From Callipepla californica brunnescens (Eukaryota > Chordata > Aves > Galliformes > Odontophoridae): 64,000 nucleotides of DNA. The stretch's first letter is position 1, and every line of letters begins with the position of its first letter. Shown piece after piece: positions 45,617 to 58,984 of this stretch. Under the pieces are notes generated by a model that was not told the DNA's origin, made no database searches, and saw nothing but the letters and a program-made list of their open reading frames with translations. The stretch is from contig JALIRH010000001.1 in assembly GCA_023055505.1 (NCBI GenBank), positions 99,976,283 through 100,040,282 of the forward strand, in the 5' to 3' direction. The position numbers were made by a program, and so were the translations under genes.

Positions 45617-47585
45617 TGTATATGTGCCCTTATGCAACTACCCCTATTTTATCTAAATCCGATTAAAGTTGCGTATTTTACTGTGTGTTGTAATATTACC
45701 CAAACCTGATTTACCTTTCTACACAAAATCTCCATTATGAAAACTTGTAATTCATATATTAATGTAATTCATAGATTAAACACTATTCTAGCATAGCGTA
45801 TTCTATTCCAGCATAAGCAATGAAAATTGACAGCTGATGGGTTTTTGTTTTTGTTTTTAAAGAGAATTTACTTACTATTTGATTGATTTTAATATTCTTC
45901 AAAAGGTGATCTGAAATTCATATTTTTAAAGGAATCTTATTTACAAGGCAAGTGAATTTTTTAACAAAAATACATGCCTTATTTTGTCTGTTATTATCTC
46001 TCTGCTATTTGAAATTTACAAATTGAAATTGATAATTTACTGCACATCCAGCCAGGGTACTACTGCAATTGCAACGCTTATCAAGAGGTTTCAGTGTTAA
46101 AAATTCTGAAACCTTTTCCTGTTGAGTACAACTTCTTAATTTCAGTTGAAATATTTCTTCTGAATGAGCTAGTGAACGTCTGGTAGATGATGAAGAAAAA
46201 ATAGGTGAAAGTCTCCCTCGAGACTTATGAATGTAGAACTTAGGTACTATAACTAGCAAGAAACAGATGGCTCCATAGCACAGAAGCATTTTAAAATAAA
46301 CATTAATACAAGTTGGGAAAAAATTCTTATTAAGAATGCAGTTTTAATCATGTTAACTGTTGTTGACATTGGTACTTAAAACTGTTTCATAGATCCTTAT
46401 GAAACAAAAAAATCTAATTAATGCAAGATATGATGAATGTATGCCATTATCTGTATTATTTACAGTAAATAGTCATCTCCTGAAAAAATGAGTATTATTT
46501 TGGTTTCATGAAACATAGACAATAAATATTTTTAATTGCTTTCATGATATTTTCAGTCTGCTTGTTACTAATGTCTAGTCGTTTGCTTGTTCTAAAATAT
46601 GTTTGCTGATTTATATGTCATGTTAAACTTAAGTATCTTCTGTAAGGAATGCTGTGATTCTTCAGCTCTGTAATCATAAGTGTTTAATTGACCATTAAAA
46701 AAGGCAGCCATTTCTTTACAGTCAACTTGACTAGACACAAGAAAACCAGAATTTGTTTTTATTATTACATTCTATTAACTATGCAACAGTTGCATAGTGC
46801 AATATGATAAAGGATGTAATTGGAGCACCACCTAGAAGGTCAGCTTTGAAATAAGCTTTTTGCCTGCATTTTTGCTGTTTCCTCTGAGTGAGCAGCTTTA
46901 TCATGAATTCACATTCAGCAGAAGAAATATATTAATCAGCCTACTTTCACAGACTATGAAAGAGATGACATTTTGTAAAATGCATTTCTGCTCATACTTA
47001 TTTTTCCGTACTTCAGTTTACACACATCCGATTGAACAATAACAAACAAAAAATGCACAGTCTCACATGTTTAATAAATAAAATTCCTTTGAACTCATCA
47101 GCTTGAATATGCAAGTCTTTACAATAAAAACGCTTCATCTTCCCCATGGAAGACATAGGTTTATTTCATGTACTTTGATTAAATGGCGTATTTTTGAAAT
47201 CAGCTTTGAAGTTATGAAGAATCATACTTATTTCTGTCAGAAATTAACTTCAGCACACAGATTTTAAGACCAGTCCTTCTTAGTAGAAGGACTGTCATCT
47301 TCAGAGGAGGGTGGCTTAAGTGATCCTTCAGTATTCTCCTCAATGCATATGCATAGTTAGGTGAGGAAAGTTTAGTTATCTGGGAATCTTACCTGGGGTT
47401 TTGACACACCAGAAAACAACGGCCAATGTACCAAATATGGAGAGAGAATAAGATATTTCAATCTTAAATTGTCACTCATTTTGCCAGTGAATTCCTTCAA
47501 TTCTGGTGATACATGAGTCCTACTCATCTGAGTAATTGTATCTACAATATAGATTTCCAATCTTGGATAATAATAGAATAATAGT
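45617..47585. other. AT-rich non-coding DNA
   Basis: No recognised element. A 94-codon minus-strand frame at 46005-46289 has no domain-like features. Nothing else is seen. Confidence 0.5.
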
Positions 47586-48145
47586 TGGCTTTCTGGGCTG
47601 CAAGTGCACACTGCTGGCTCACGTCCAGCATTTTGTCCACCGGAATCCTAAGTCCACAGGCTGCTCTCCATGAGTTCTTCTCCTAGTCTGTACTCATATC
47701 TGGGACTGCCTTGACTTAAGTGCAACACCATGCATTTAGCCTTGTTAAACTTCATTAGGTTCTCATGTGTCTACTTTCCAAACATTTCTAGGTCCCTCAG
47801 GAAGAAGTCTGTTCCTTCTATTTTGTCACCTGCACCACTCACCTAAGTGACATCAGCAAACTTGCTGACGGTAAACTTGATCCCACTGTGTATCATTGTT
47901 AAAGACATTGAGCACCAGCCCCAAGACGGTAAACACTGCTCATAACTGGACTCCACCTGTACACAGAAGCATTGACAACAAGAATCTGGCTACAAACATC
48001 CAACAGATTTCTTATCCATCGAATAGTCTAGCCTTCAAATAAGCATCTCTTCAATTTAGAGGTAAGAATGCAGTGAGAGAACATGCCAAAGGCCCTGCAG
48101 AAGCCCATGCAGATAACATCAATTGTCCACTGATGCATCATTCCA
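47586..48145 (-). mobile_element. CR1 LINE fragment lacking its 3' end, minus strand
   Basis: It starts inside ORF2 at GGCTTTCTGGGCTGCAAGTG with no tail, so the 3' end is missing. It continues through CATATCTGGGACTGCCTTGA, TTAAACTTCATTAGGTTCTC and ATCAGCAAACTTGCTGA (the FADD-box region, degenerate). It ends at CACTGATGCATCATTCCATC, where the tail of another CR1 begins. The breakpoint falls inside the segment that normally continues CATAGAAGGCCACCAGG, so the second CR1 probably inserted here. Confidence 0.8.
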
Positions 48146-49495
48146 TCATAGAATCACCGAATCATAGAATTACCAAGGTTGGAAAACACCACCAAGATCA
48201 TCCACATATCACCAATATTTCCCACTAAACCATGTCCCTCAGTACAATATCTAAACATTTCTTGAATACCTCAAGGGATGTTGACTCCACCACCTCCCTG
48301 AGCAACCCATTCCAGCATCTAACCAGTCCTTCAGAGACGTTTTTCCTGATGTTTAATCTGAATCTCCCCTGATGCAACTTGAGGCCATTCCCTCTGGTTC
48401 TATTGCTAGTTACATAGAAGAGACCAACCCCCACCTTGCCACGGTCTCCCTTCAGATAGCTTTAGAGAGCAATAATGTCTCCTGAGACTTCTCCAGACTA
48501 AATAATTACAGCTCCCTCAGTCAATCTTCATCAGACTTGTACAAGGCCACCAGGCTGGTCAGATGCCTTCTGCCCTTGCTGTGTTAGCTGTCCTGAATCA
48601 CCTCCTTGACATATATCCCAGGATGACCTCCTCCGTGAACTTTGTGAGGTTCCCCTGGGCACACTGCTCAAGCCTGTCTATCCTTCTGAATAGCATCCCA
48701 TCCCTCTGGTGTTTTAACTGCACCTCACAGCTCAGTGTCATCAGCAAACTTGCTGAAGGTGCACTCAACCCCACTGTTAATGTCACTGATGAAGCTATTA
48801 AGGAGTATCAACCCCAGCACTGACCCCTGGAAGACACCACTCATCACCGAACTCCATCCAGACACTGAGCCACTGACCACCACTCTCTGGACTCGATCCT
48901 GAAGACAGTTCTTTGTCCATCAAATATTTCATCCATCAAATCCAAATCTTTCCAATTTGTGGGGAAGGATGTTGTGGGGAACCATGTCAAAGGCCTCACT
49001 GAAGTCGAGATAGGTGACATCAATGACTCCATCATAAAAGGCTACCAGGTTGGTCAGCTGGTCAAATATCAGCCAGTTCCTTCAGAACCCTGAGATACAT
49101 ATCATCCAGCTCCATAGTCTTGTACATATTCAGCCTCATAATGTAGTTTTGCACTTTCTCCACTCCTTCACTGGGAGGGAATTTTCTTCCTGACACCTAC
49201 TTAGAAGTTTAGGGAGAGGCGTGGGAAGCCTGACTAGCAATGAAGACTGTAAATAAATCATTAAGCACCTCAGCCTTCTCTATGAAGTCAGCTCTCCATT
49301 TCCATTTATCAGGGAGGGTACATCCTCCTTTGTCTACCTCTTCAGTCCAATGTGTCTAAAGAATTCCTTCTTGTTGCTTTTCACATCCCTCGCCAAATTC
49401 AATTTCTCTGAACCTTGGCTTTCCTAATCCCATCCCTGCATCTCCAGATAGCATCCCTATATTCCTTATAGTTCTGTATGACATACCACAAGCTG
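48146..49495 (-). mobile_element. CR1 LINE, longest contiguous copy, minus strand
   Basis: The left edge TCATAGAATCACCGAATCAT is the CR1 tail, followed by the ORF2 terminus (minus-strand frame near 48225-48434: [22 protein letters not shown]). The sequence after it continues through ATCAGCAAACTTGCTGAAGG (FADD-box region near 48740), then upstream through the segment for SKAFD (CATGTCAAAGGCCTCACTGA near 48984). It reaches a region normally just ahead of the RT core (AATTCCTTCTTGTTGCTTTT near 49361). It extends about 1.35 kb, with many substitutions and frameshifts. Confidence 0.85.
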
Positions 49496-49597
49496 TTCAG
49501 TATGAAATAAGATGACCTAAAAATAATAGTAAGTAACCTGCAAATTTCTTAAATCAGCTACTAAAATACATAGATGGACTTATAGTCTATGTAAAAG

Positions 49598-49613
49598 AAA
49601 AAAAAAAAAAAAA
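49598..49613. repeat. Poly(A) tract
   Basis: About sixteen A residues in otherwise AT-rich DNA. Confidence 0.85.
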
Positions 49614-50349
49614 CATTTAGATCACTATTTTCTAATTGAAAGACTTTTGAATGCCAGGAAAATATAAGCAATATTTTTTATCAGGTCTAACTTCTTACAA
49701 AACAAAAAGTTGAGGCCCTTCTGGTGCTACATTTTGGTCTAGGAGAAAAGATGTTCTGTTATTTATCAAATAAAGTCATTTTAGAGTCTCTACATGTACA
49801 ATGCTTTATAGCAAAACTGCTTACAGATTTGTCTGAAATTTCACGTTGTAAAATATTTTCAGTGCACCTATATCCTGTAACTCAAGGCTTATACAACTGA
49901 TCTCTATCTTAGATTCTAGAAAGCATTTCAGGCAATTTACTTTACAGGATTGCTTTAGCCCTCTCACTCTGATACAGATTAAGCTTGATATCTCACTGCA
50001 AAGTCAGTGAGTAGTAGTGGTAGTACCATTATTCATAGAGAAATATTACTGCAGGGAGTTTAAATCTGGATCCCAACTCCTTCTAAGTTTGTAAATGTAT
50101 CAACCATGTAAACAGGCATTCATCATAGGACTACAGAGAGATAATATAGAAAACTGTCTGACAGTAATATAATAGTAAGGGCACCCAGACTTTACTGGGA
50201 GATTCCATATTACACTGGCAGATTTTCTGTTTCTGTTCTGAATCAGTCCATATGAATTTTATTATATTCTGACAAAACTTGTCAGTCACTTGGAGTGAAG
50301 CAAATATTGGTGAAACATTCTAGCCATCAAGTAGAAAGAAGCTGTGTTG

Positions 50350-50377
50350 TTTTATTTTTATTTATTTATTTATTTTT
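50350..50377. repeat. (TTTA)n microsatellite, interrupted
   Basis: TTTA units with one extra T near the start, about six copies. Confidence 0.85.
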
Positions 50378-52127
50378 CAAATACAGACTAACTATAAAAA
50401 TAGTAAATAATAAATGCACAAGAATAATACATAGCTTTCATGAGAGAATCAAGGAAAAGCTGTCAACAGGAGATCTGACAAAGAATAGTTCAAGAGAGAC
50501 AGTTAAATATGCTACTTTTGAATGTAAGTTCGTCAGACCTAATATTCTTTGGAGATAAAACAGAGACTTAGCTCCACACAATACTTGTATGAACAAGATA
50601 AGAACTGTTATGTGGAAAATTGACATAGACAGTTGTAGAAAAGAAACAATGACATAGATAATTCCAGTGTGAACTATAAATTATTTAGCAGGAAAACCAG
50701 TATCAGTATGTAGAATTTATTTAGCAGGAAAATCAGTATGTAGAATAAAATGGGAAAAAACTTTTAGCAGTTCTGAAGAGTATGACACTACATTTGAATG
50801 AAAAGCTACTCCACGAAAGAAAAAAGCTGAGACTTGATGTAGAAAAAAAAATAAACAGGTAAAAATAAACTTTATTTGCAGAGCAAATAAAAGGGTGTCA
50901 CAGAGTAGGAAAGATCATGACCAAAACAACAAAAAGAGCAAGGCTACCGAAGGGAGGAGTATAAGCTAACTCAATGTTTCTAACTTTTGGAAGAAGTAAA
51001 TGAGATCAGTATGATTTCATTGTCATGGCTAGAATTTCAAACTCAGTGAGTTTGCTCTTAACTAAGAAAATAATATATATTGATCCATGTGTGTTAAAGG
51101 AACATCATTATATTTGCAAAGCTGAGCAGTAATATTCAAGGGAATGTCATAACTAACGTGTTTCCTAATTTCCCACGGCTGCCTTCTTACATACATACTG
51201 AGCAATGTTTCTAAATATATGACATAATTTAAGTGGTATTACAACAGTTCCTATTGACTTACGTTATTAGACTAAATGGCACAGATATTATCTTAGACAT
51301 GGATTTCCCACTTACCTGATCAGTTTGTTTCACTGCAGATTACCTGTGGAAACAGATAATCTCATAGAAAAGCATTGTTTCACTCATTCTACTACAAATG
51401 TCCAAAGGGATAAAGTCAATTCATTTATATCAAAACCTTAGTTATTAATTATCACTAAGTAATCACCTGTTCTGGAGTATTTGACCACTGAACTGGGGCT
51501 TGTCTTTTTTACAGGTGTATAGGCTATGAATTCTGACTAAAGATACAGAAAATGCAATTTAAAAATTTAATAGCCTACATGATGTTTAAAATCTGTCTTT
51601 TGAGAAGAGAAAAGCATAATAAAGAAAAATACCTTTTCCTCTTTTCTTTGGTTTGAAATCACATGGTGCCCTGAAGACAAATGTATCCATTTTTTGGAAA
51701 TGCCATCATTACAGCCTCATAGAAAAGTGTAATTGAAAATTTATAATATTGTCTTCAGAGCAAAATATGCAGTAAGTCCTAAGGCCTGAGACCACACTTA
51801 CAAAGACGTAAAGAAGCACAAGGTTGAGTAGGTAGTATTAAATTAATGCCATCTGTTATCTGCATTAAATGTGGGAAGGACAAATTGAAAAAGCAGAAAA
51901 AGATTATATAACTAAGGTCTGTTTCAGGTTATGTATATAAAAGAAAAAGGAAGACATAAGAAATCACAGATCATTATTGTAGAGATTCCTTAATTTTTAA
52001 TAATTCCATTTCACAATATCAGTGCTGCGATATTATTGGATCTTTAGGATATATTTCTTTGATCAGAAATAACGACATGAATTAAAAGAATCACACTGAA
52101 TATTCTACATATTCATTTATACAATGA

Positions 52128-52350
52128 ATAGGGCCCACCCCTCAGGAGCTGCTCCATGTGGGTCCCCATGGGCACAGCTCTGGAACAGGGCTGCTTCTGC
52201 AGGAGTACCCATTCATGACCAGTAGTGATTCCCTTTTGGAAATAGCTGGAACTGCCTTTTGTCCAACCTGGAGCAACATCCGCATTCTTCTCTCAGAGAC
52301 CACCCCTGCAGCTCTTGCTACCAAATCCTTGCCACATAAACAAGGCATAC
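52128..52350 (-). mobile_element. Fragment of the avian ERV LTR-like family, minus strand
   Basis: The right part contains GAGACCACCCCTGCAGCTCT, then TGCTACCAAATCCTTGCCAC. I know this as the reverse complement of the 5' end of the long avian LTR family seen at 35088. The left part (CCATGTGGGTCCCCATGG, TTTTGTCCAACCTGGAGCAA) is GC-rich and LTR-like, but I match it less surely. Frames of 68-74 codons inside are chance. Confidence 0.5.
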
Positions 52351-52756
52351 AATTAATATATATTTATAGTTGTTATATATAATATTTATAACATTCTCGT
52401 GTTTTTTTAACTTTGAGTCATATCTTGACAATTCTGGTGATGACTGCCTTTTGGAACTAGAATAGTATAATAGGAACTTTAGAGAACAGTTCTTCAAATA
52501 TTTCCTGTTTTGCATCAGTTTGAATGTATATATTTGCATTCAGATATCAACATAGAAGAGTTCAAAATACAAAATTAAACCAACTGCTGAACAGCGCTGA
52601 ACAAGTAGGGCAACTATGCATTTCTTACCTGGAGTTCCCTTGAAAATAATAAAAGAGGCATATGAATATCTTTTTTATTGTCTGCAGATTCTCATGATGT
52701 AATATATTTTATAATACGCTAATATAATATATATGTATGTGTATATATAGAATTTC

Positions 52757-52788
<32 letters not shown>

Positions 52789-54353
52789 ATCAATAAGAAA
52801 TGGTAAGTGACCTTCTAACTAGATAACAATCAGACACTTAATGGGAAACTGATAATCTTTTCTTGTGAACTGTCCATTTTTTGTACTGCAGGAGATCAGT
52901 CCATGTAACTTTAAAACCACTACAGAAATCTGTATGTAGAAGTGAATATTTTTGTTTTTGTATCAAATTCCTTCATTTCTTTTAAATTAAATAATTTAGT
53001 TTATTATGGATTATACAAAATTTGTGTAAAACTGGGCCTTACAAAGTAAGTGCACTTGCTGCTTCTATTTTCTTTTGCTTTTTTACATTTACTAAAGACT
53101 AAATCTGGTACCATTTCACTAAGACACCATTCACTGTATATAGTGCTACTTGGTCACCATGCCACTTATACTTACCACTTTGAAGAATGGCCCTGCACTG
53201 TACAAGAGAATTAAAAATATGAAGAAAGATTCTTCAGCAATTGCATAGAAGAAATACTGCCTCATTAGCTCTTCCTCCTGATTTCTGTAGCACTGCTGAA
53301 ATCCATTTATGAAAGTGGTAACATCTAGGTAGAGTAAATAAATTCTGTCTCAGTTGATGGAGTAATGCACAGAGAAGTATAAGCGACTGAAAAAGTGTTG
53401 TGATCTTATAATATCAGGAAGAAATACTTCTTCCCCAAGCAATGCTTTTTAATAACTTCTAATGACTCAAATGGTAATTTTTGTATTAAAAAGCTGATGC
53501 AAAGTTTTCATCTGTTTTTCTAAATAGCATTGGTCCTATGAAACTGATAGAGAATCTGACACCTTTTGTGAAGTCAGAAATAGCTGTGAGAAATGTAGGA
53601 GAATGAAGATTATGTAACGTTTTTTCATTTTATGTCCATGCTTGTTAAACAGTCTTTTTTTTTCTCAACATCCCAACATGCATTCAGCTACCAATGAACA
53701 ATTATTCTTTTTTTATTTCAGTGACTTAGAAACCCGTTTACACTAGCTGTGTTTACGAAGAAAATATATTTTTAAAATTTCTTTGGATTAGTCAAATATC
53801 ATATTGAATGTTTACAATTTCTATGGTGGAAAAAGATGTTTCAGTAAGCTCATAGATATTACTTCTGTAAATAATACCAACTAATACAATTTTTGAAATA
53901 CTGAAATGTGTTTTCCTTTTTAAAGTAAAAGCAACTCCAGAAAAATAAGGAAAACAAATTTCTATGTAGAATATTGTTCATGATCAAATACACTGGGTGA
54001 AAAGAGAAGAAAGAGAAAGGTGAGGTTATCAGCCCCTTTCATATATCATGACTGCAGTAATAAAATTCTGGAATAGTTCGACTCTGCCAGCCCAAAAACC
54101 TGTACAATTACTTGTACAATAGAGATAGATAAATGGAGCAGCAAATAAGTGTACTATTTGGTTTGTAGTCTTCTGGACATTATTTGTGTAATAGATTAAG
54201 GCAAAGCACAGAATGCAAGCAGTTGAAATTGTACTACTTTTTCACATTTCACCTCCTGGTTATATAAGTATGTTTATAATTGAAGGGCAGGATCTGGACT
54301 AGGAGGAGGTACATTTTTATGCATGTGTAACAGTTACTTCTGTTAAATGAACA
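52351..54353. other. AT-rich non-coding DNA with a dinucleotide array
   Basis: Apart from the (TA)n(TG)n array at 52721-52790 I recognise nothing. Confidence 0.5.
52721..52790. repeat. Compound (TA)n(TG)n microsatellite
   Basis: TA-rich units, a TATG/TG stretch, then perfect (AT) followed by (GT) about eight units long. Confidence 0.9.
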
Positions 54354-55530
54354 ATCATAGAATCATACAATAACATATTTTGGAAAAGGCCTTCAACATC
54401 ACCAAGTCCGGCCATCAGTCTGATTTACCACGTCCTATCACTAAACCACGTCCCTTAGTGCCATGTCCTCATGTCCCTTAAATACCTCTAGGGAGAGGAT
54501 TTCACCACTACACTGCATAGCCCATTCCAATGTTTGACCAACTTCTTTGCGAAGAAACTATTCCTTATGTCCACTCTAAACCTACCCTGGTCATATTTGA
54601 GATCATTTGCTCGTGTCTTGTCACTTGTTATCTGAGAAAAGAGAATTATTCCCTCTGTGCTAAAACCTCCCTTCAGGTGTCTATAAGAGAGCAATGAGGT
54701 GTCCCCACAGCCTCCTTTTCTGCAGACCAAACAAGCCCAGATACCTCTGCCTCATAATACTTATTTTCTAGACTCTTCACTGCTCTTCTTTGCACATGCT
54801 CATGCAACTCATTATCAATCCTGTATGGGGCCCAAAACTGAACACAATATTCAAGGTACAGTTTCAGCAGATCTGCATGTGAAAAAACAATCACTTCCCT
54901 AGTCCTGGACACACTATTTCTGATGAAGACCAGGATGCCATTGGCCTTCTTTACTACCTGGGCATACTGCTGACTCATGTTCAGCTGTCTGTTGACCAGT
55001 ATCCCCAGATCTGTTTCTGCTGGGAAGCTTTCCAGCCACTCTACCCCAAGCCTATATTGCTGCGTTGGATTGTTGTGACTCAGGTGTACTATGAGGCATT
55101 TAGTTTTGCTGAATACCATTGTATGCGGCCCATCAGTCAAGCCTATCCAGATTCCTCTGCAGAGCTTTCCTACTGTAAAGCAGATTTACAGTCCTACCTA
55201 GCATGGTGTCATCTGTGAGTTTACTGTGGACACACTTAATTTCCTCATCCAGGTCACTGATAAAAACATTAAACATAACTGGCCCTACAACTGAGCCCTG
55301 TGTAATGGCAATGATGACTGGTCACCAGTTGGACTGAACTCCATTCATCGTGACTCTGAGTCTTGCTACCAAGCCAGTTCTTCACCCAGCAAACCATACA
55401 TCTGTCCAAGCCATGAGCAGCCATTTTCTCCAGGTTACTGTGGGAGACGGTGTCAAGCATTTTACTGAGGCTGAGGTTAACAACATCCACAGCCTTTGCC
55501 TTATGTACTAAGCATGTCATTTTGTCGTAA
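54354..55530 (-). mobile_element. CR1 LINE ORF2 3' half, minus strand
   Basis: The left edge ATCATAGAATCATACAATAA is the CR1 tail. The minus-strand frames 54673-55140 and 55269-55520 carry recognisable ORF2 blocks: LVWSAEKEAVG, HADLLKLYLEYCVQFWAPYRID, MSQQYAQVVKKANGILVFIRNS, and VDVVNLSLSKMLDTVSHSNLEKM. The FADD box falls in the gap between the two frames (near 55217) and is degraded. It is about 1.2 kb and 5'-truncated just upstream of the SKAFD-like block. It has frameshifts and is inactive. Confidence 0.9.
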
Positions 55531-56609
55531 AAGATATCAGACAGAAATGTTATCTCTTGAAATATTCTATGCTATTCTTCAGAAACGATAAGAAAAGAAA
55601 ACAAGGAGGGAAAGTCAGGAGGTACCATTCTTTGCTTCTCTGAACTTCCTCTTCATTTTTCAGTTGTTGATAATACTGTAAAAGTTGAAAATGGTGAAAT
55701 CTTGAAAAAAATGTTGGAGTATTCAGATACTTATTTTGATCCATTGTATGAATTATATTCTTATGAGAAAAAGATAAAATCTGAGCTTTCAACAATACTG
55801 TCACTTACTACAATATTGAGGAGCACTATACATAGTTTCTCATACATTTTTATTAAAAACACAACCAATAATGCAGAATTATAATCAAAAGAATATGAAA
55901 TATTTACTAAAACTAGAAGTTCTAGTAAAAATCACTTGATTTGTACCAGAGGTCATCCACATAACTGAGTTCGTGTCGCATCATGGATGTTTAGGAATTC
56001 TTCACAAAATAAGTTCTTCCTGTGACGTTTTTATGGAAGTACTATATGTATGAAAACATTTTGGAGAGCATATAAAGGTCAAATCTAGAGTTGGTACGCA
56101 CACAATTATTTGCATTGAGCAGTAATTTATAAAAAGTATATACACTTTGTCTAGTATAAATTTATTGTATTAGAATTTTTAAGGTAATCCCATGTTCATG
56201 AAAATGAACTTCAATTCCTAAGAAAATGTTCATCTTCATTCTGTCTTGAATTGTGAAAAACTTTTTATGTTACTTGGCAATGGATGTAAATACTCAGAAG
56301 TCATTCTGTAGGTTTTTCAGTACAGCATAAAAGTCAGAACTATTCAGCTGTAAACATTAACAGATTTGTCACTAGCAGCTTCTGTATATTTATAGTAGAT
56401 GTAATTAGGCTATAATAGATAGGTTATGCAATACTTGTGATGCTTCATATTGGACATGAAATGAAGCTAGATAACAAACCTAGGCCACAAAAGAAGAAAA
56501 AATGTTCAGTCAATCTATTTCTTTGAAGAAAAAGGTTAAGATTACAATTTTCCTGAAATATTGAAGGCTCTTTTAGTCAATTTTGGACAGCACAGAGTTA
56601 AAAATGAAT

Positions 56610-56641
<32 letters not shown>

Positions 56642-58272
56642 TTCTGTGTACATTTCAGGGTGACAGATATGCTTATATGCTGCAGAAATGTGCTCCTGAG
56701 TGACAGAAGCCTTGAAATGTTGTTTATGCGTTTAGCTTCAAATATCAAGGGCATGATTTAGTAGTAAGCCATCATGTTAACACTATTAATAGCATTTTCA
56801 CCAACATTTATAATCCTACATTGTATAAAAACGATTTACTGCTAAACAGACTGTACATTGTTTCAAAATCCCAGTCACTACTTCACATTTTCAGGAGGTA
56901 AAATTTTACTATTAAAACAGTTGATTTCTAGTAGATCTATGCATTATTTGATGAGAGTTCTGCACCGTAAACATGTAGAAATATACTTTGCGTTGTTGTC
57001 ATTGCCAGAAATTCTGCTTGCATTTTCTATTATTAAAATGAACGTCAACACAGAGGAAAGTATGTTCCTGCTGTCACAGAGTGTATGCTTAGACTACATC
57101 TGAACATTGTTTTTCAGGGAAAAATGTTCAATGATTTGATCACCTGTCAGACGTGTCTCTGTGAAATGTCTTGCAGAGCTTTCAGTTCTCTTTCTGTTCC
57201 ATCTGTGAGGGGAAGAACAAAGCCCCCTTCTCTATAAACTATGCTGTCTCAGAAAAAAATGCCACTGACATCCATTTGGGGCTTTTGTTGTCCAGGTGAA
57301 TTGTTTGCTTTTTATCCACAGAAATATAGCAAAATAGTATCACAGCTTTTTAAATTTTTAAAATAGATATCTAAAAATATCTTCTGATACAATCTACCAT
57401 AAAATTGATATGATTGTTTAGTTGTTTTTTTTTTCAAGGTTCTTTGTGGAGATACATCACTACAATGACATACTCTTTTCTATAATGTAATGTTTTACTG
57501 TAAATCTCTAAGACTGGATTATTTTAATAGTTCTTAAAAAATAATGTCAACAGAGATTATTTAATTGCTCTTTCATAGGAAGAGGGTTTTGCATTTTATA
57601 ACTGACAGTGACTATGATTCATTTTCATAGTACACTACTGTTAGTCATCTTGACACTCCTTAAACCTATATTACATCATAGCTTGTTCAGTTTTCTGGCC
57701 AAGAGAAAATACTTCAACTTTAACTTTTTCTGGAATACAAAGGTTTCTCAAATTCTCTATAGCAGGAGGAAAGAAGCATAAATTATGCTTTGCCAACTCT
57801 GAACATTCTTTAAAGTTTCAAAATCATATACCTGCTCTGAAATGACGAAAAGATATATCACTCTGTGTATATTAGTCAAGGCCAGTAACAGATTTCAGTA
57901 ATTATTGTGCTTATTAGCACATTAATCTGTATGATCTAATGAAAACTCAAAGTGATTACCAATAGTGCTCTGCAAGCAACCTTTACTCCATTTTGTATCC
58001 TTTCAGACAAATACCTAGAAAATACACTATCTTCTGTCTAAAGGTTTGCTTTTCCTGACTCTGTTAATATCTATGTATTTATTTCAAAGTCAACAACTAG
58101 GAGAACAGCATCATGTCCTTTGGAAGATGTTTACTTCAGTCAGTCTGCTTTGGGGAAGGTAATCCAAATTCAAAGTTTTATTTCAAATCAGATACGAAAG
58201 TGTATAGATCTTGCCCAAGAAGTTATTCAAGTCATTGTGTAAGAGATAGCAATAAAACTTAGTGAACATATG
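55531..58272. other. AT-rich non-coding DNA
   Basis: It contains the TTTA microsatellite at 56607-56641. The interval at about 57120-57310 is repeat-free and somewhat GC-richer, with no homology I can name. No gene or transposon recognised. Confidence 0.5.
56607..56641. repeat. (TTTA)n microsatellite
   Basis: About nine near-perfect tetranucleotide units. Confidence 0.9.
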
Positions 58273-58274
58273 TA
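58273..58274. other. TA target duplication (left)
   Basis: TA directly before the mariner, matched by TA at 58822-58823, as expected for Tc1/mariner integration. Confidence 0.8.
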
Positions 58275-58821
58275 GGTTGCTCCTAAAGCAATGCCTCCTA
58301 TTTATTTCTACTTATATACAAAATGTAGCATACACAAAGGGTACAGTAACACTGCTTAATAGAACAAATTATCAGCTACAAAATGCTGTTTTTCAGCATA
58401 GTCATTATCATTAGCTGTACATTTTGCCAGTAGTAAATAAGAGTCTGCATGCCACAGTCGTGACTGTACAGCTTTAACAAAAACTTGTATTTTATGCTGC
58501 TGTTGCCACTGCTAAAATACACAAGCCACTGTCTCACTGGGCTCACATCCACTATTTGGTCAATGTAAACATCCAGCAAGCATCAACAAATGTCAGTGAG
58601 TGCCATTTTTTCCACAGGGGGGAATTCAATGACACACCTTCTCTTCAGACACCCTTCTATGTCAGGCATCATTTTGTCGATCTTCCTCATTGCCGTCATA
58701 GGTCACAAGACAACAAAATGTCATGGAATACTGGTGGTAATGTTCAACCTCTACTGCCATACCAACATCCACCTCTGACACTATCATAAAATAGGATTAT
58801 TTACTTTTGGAGTATCCCTCC
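58275..58821 (-). mobile_element. Non-autonomous mariner (Galluhop/Mariner1_GG-like), end to end
   Basis: A 547-bp element flanked by TA on both sides. The left end reads GGTTGCTCCTAAAGCAATGC. The right end, in reverse complement, reads GGAGGGATACTCCAAAAGTA. Both lead into CCTCCTATTT/CCTATTTTAT, so they form diverged terminal inverted repeats. On the minus strand, 58376-58579 reads MLDVYIDQIVDVSPVRQWLVYF, which is like the N-terminal helix-turn-helix part of mariner transposases, and continues to MLKNSIL. The catalytic DDD region is absent, which explains the short length and makes it dependent on another source of transposase. It is the same family as 45210-45614 in the opposite orientation. 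The plus-strand frames at 58556-58789 are chance. Confidence 0.9.
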
Positions 58822-58823
58822 TA
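58822..58823. other. TA target duplication (right)
   Basis: Second TA flanking the mariner. Confidence 0.8.
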
Positions 58824-58984
58824 TTTTGATACTTGAGTAACTGCTATATATGCAAGACCACTTGATCGTTAAGTTTTTTTTTAAATAGAAACTGGCTCTT
58901 TTGAATCTTGACAAATCTGTGCAAGGTAACTTGATGATGTCAAAAATAAGGATGTAAATATGACTGGAAGAAGAGATGGAGACA

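Larger units (their letters stand above)
49496..52127. other. AT-rich non-coding DNA
   Basis: It holds a poly(A) tract at 49598-49613, a TTTA microsatellite at 50350-50377 and a short near-duplicate (TTTAGCAGGAAAA-CCAGTAT, near 50684 and 50721). No element or gene is recognised. Confidence 0.5.

Noticed and set aside
58556..58789. Two overlapping plus-strand frames of 62 and 77 codons
   Set aside because: They run antisense to the mariner transposase remnant.
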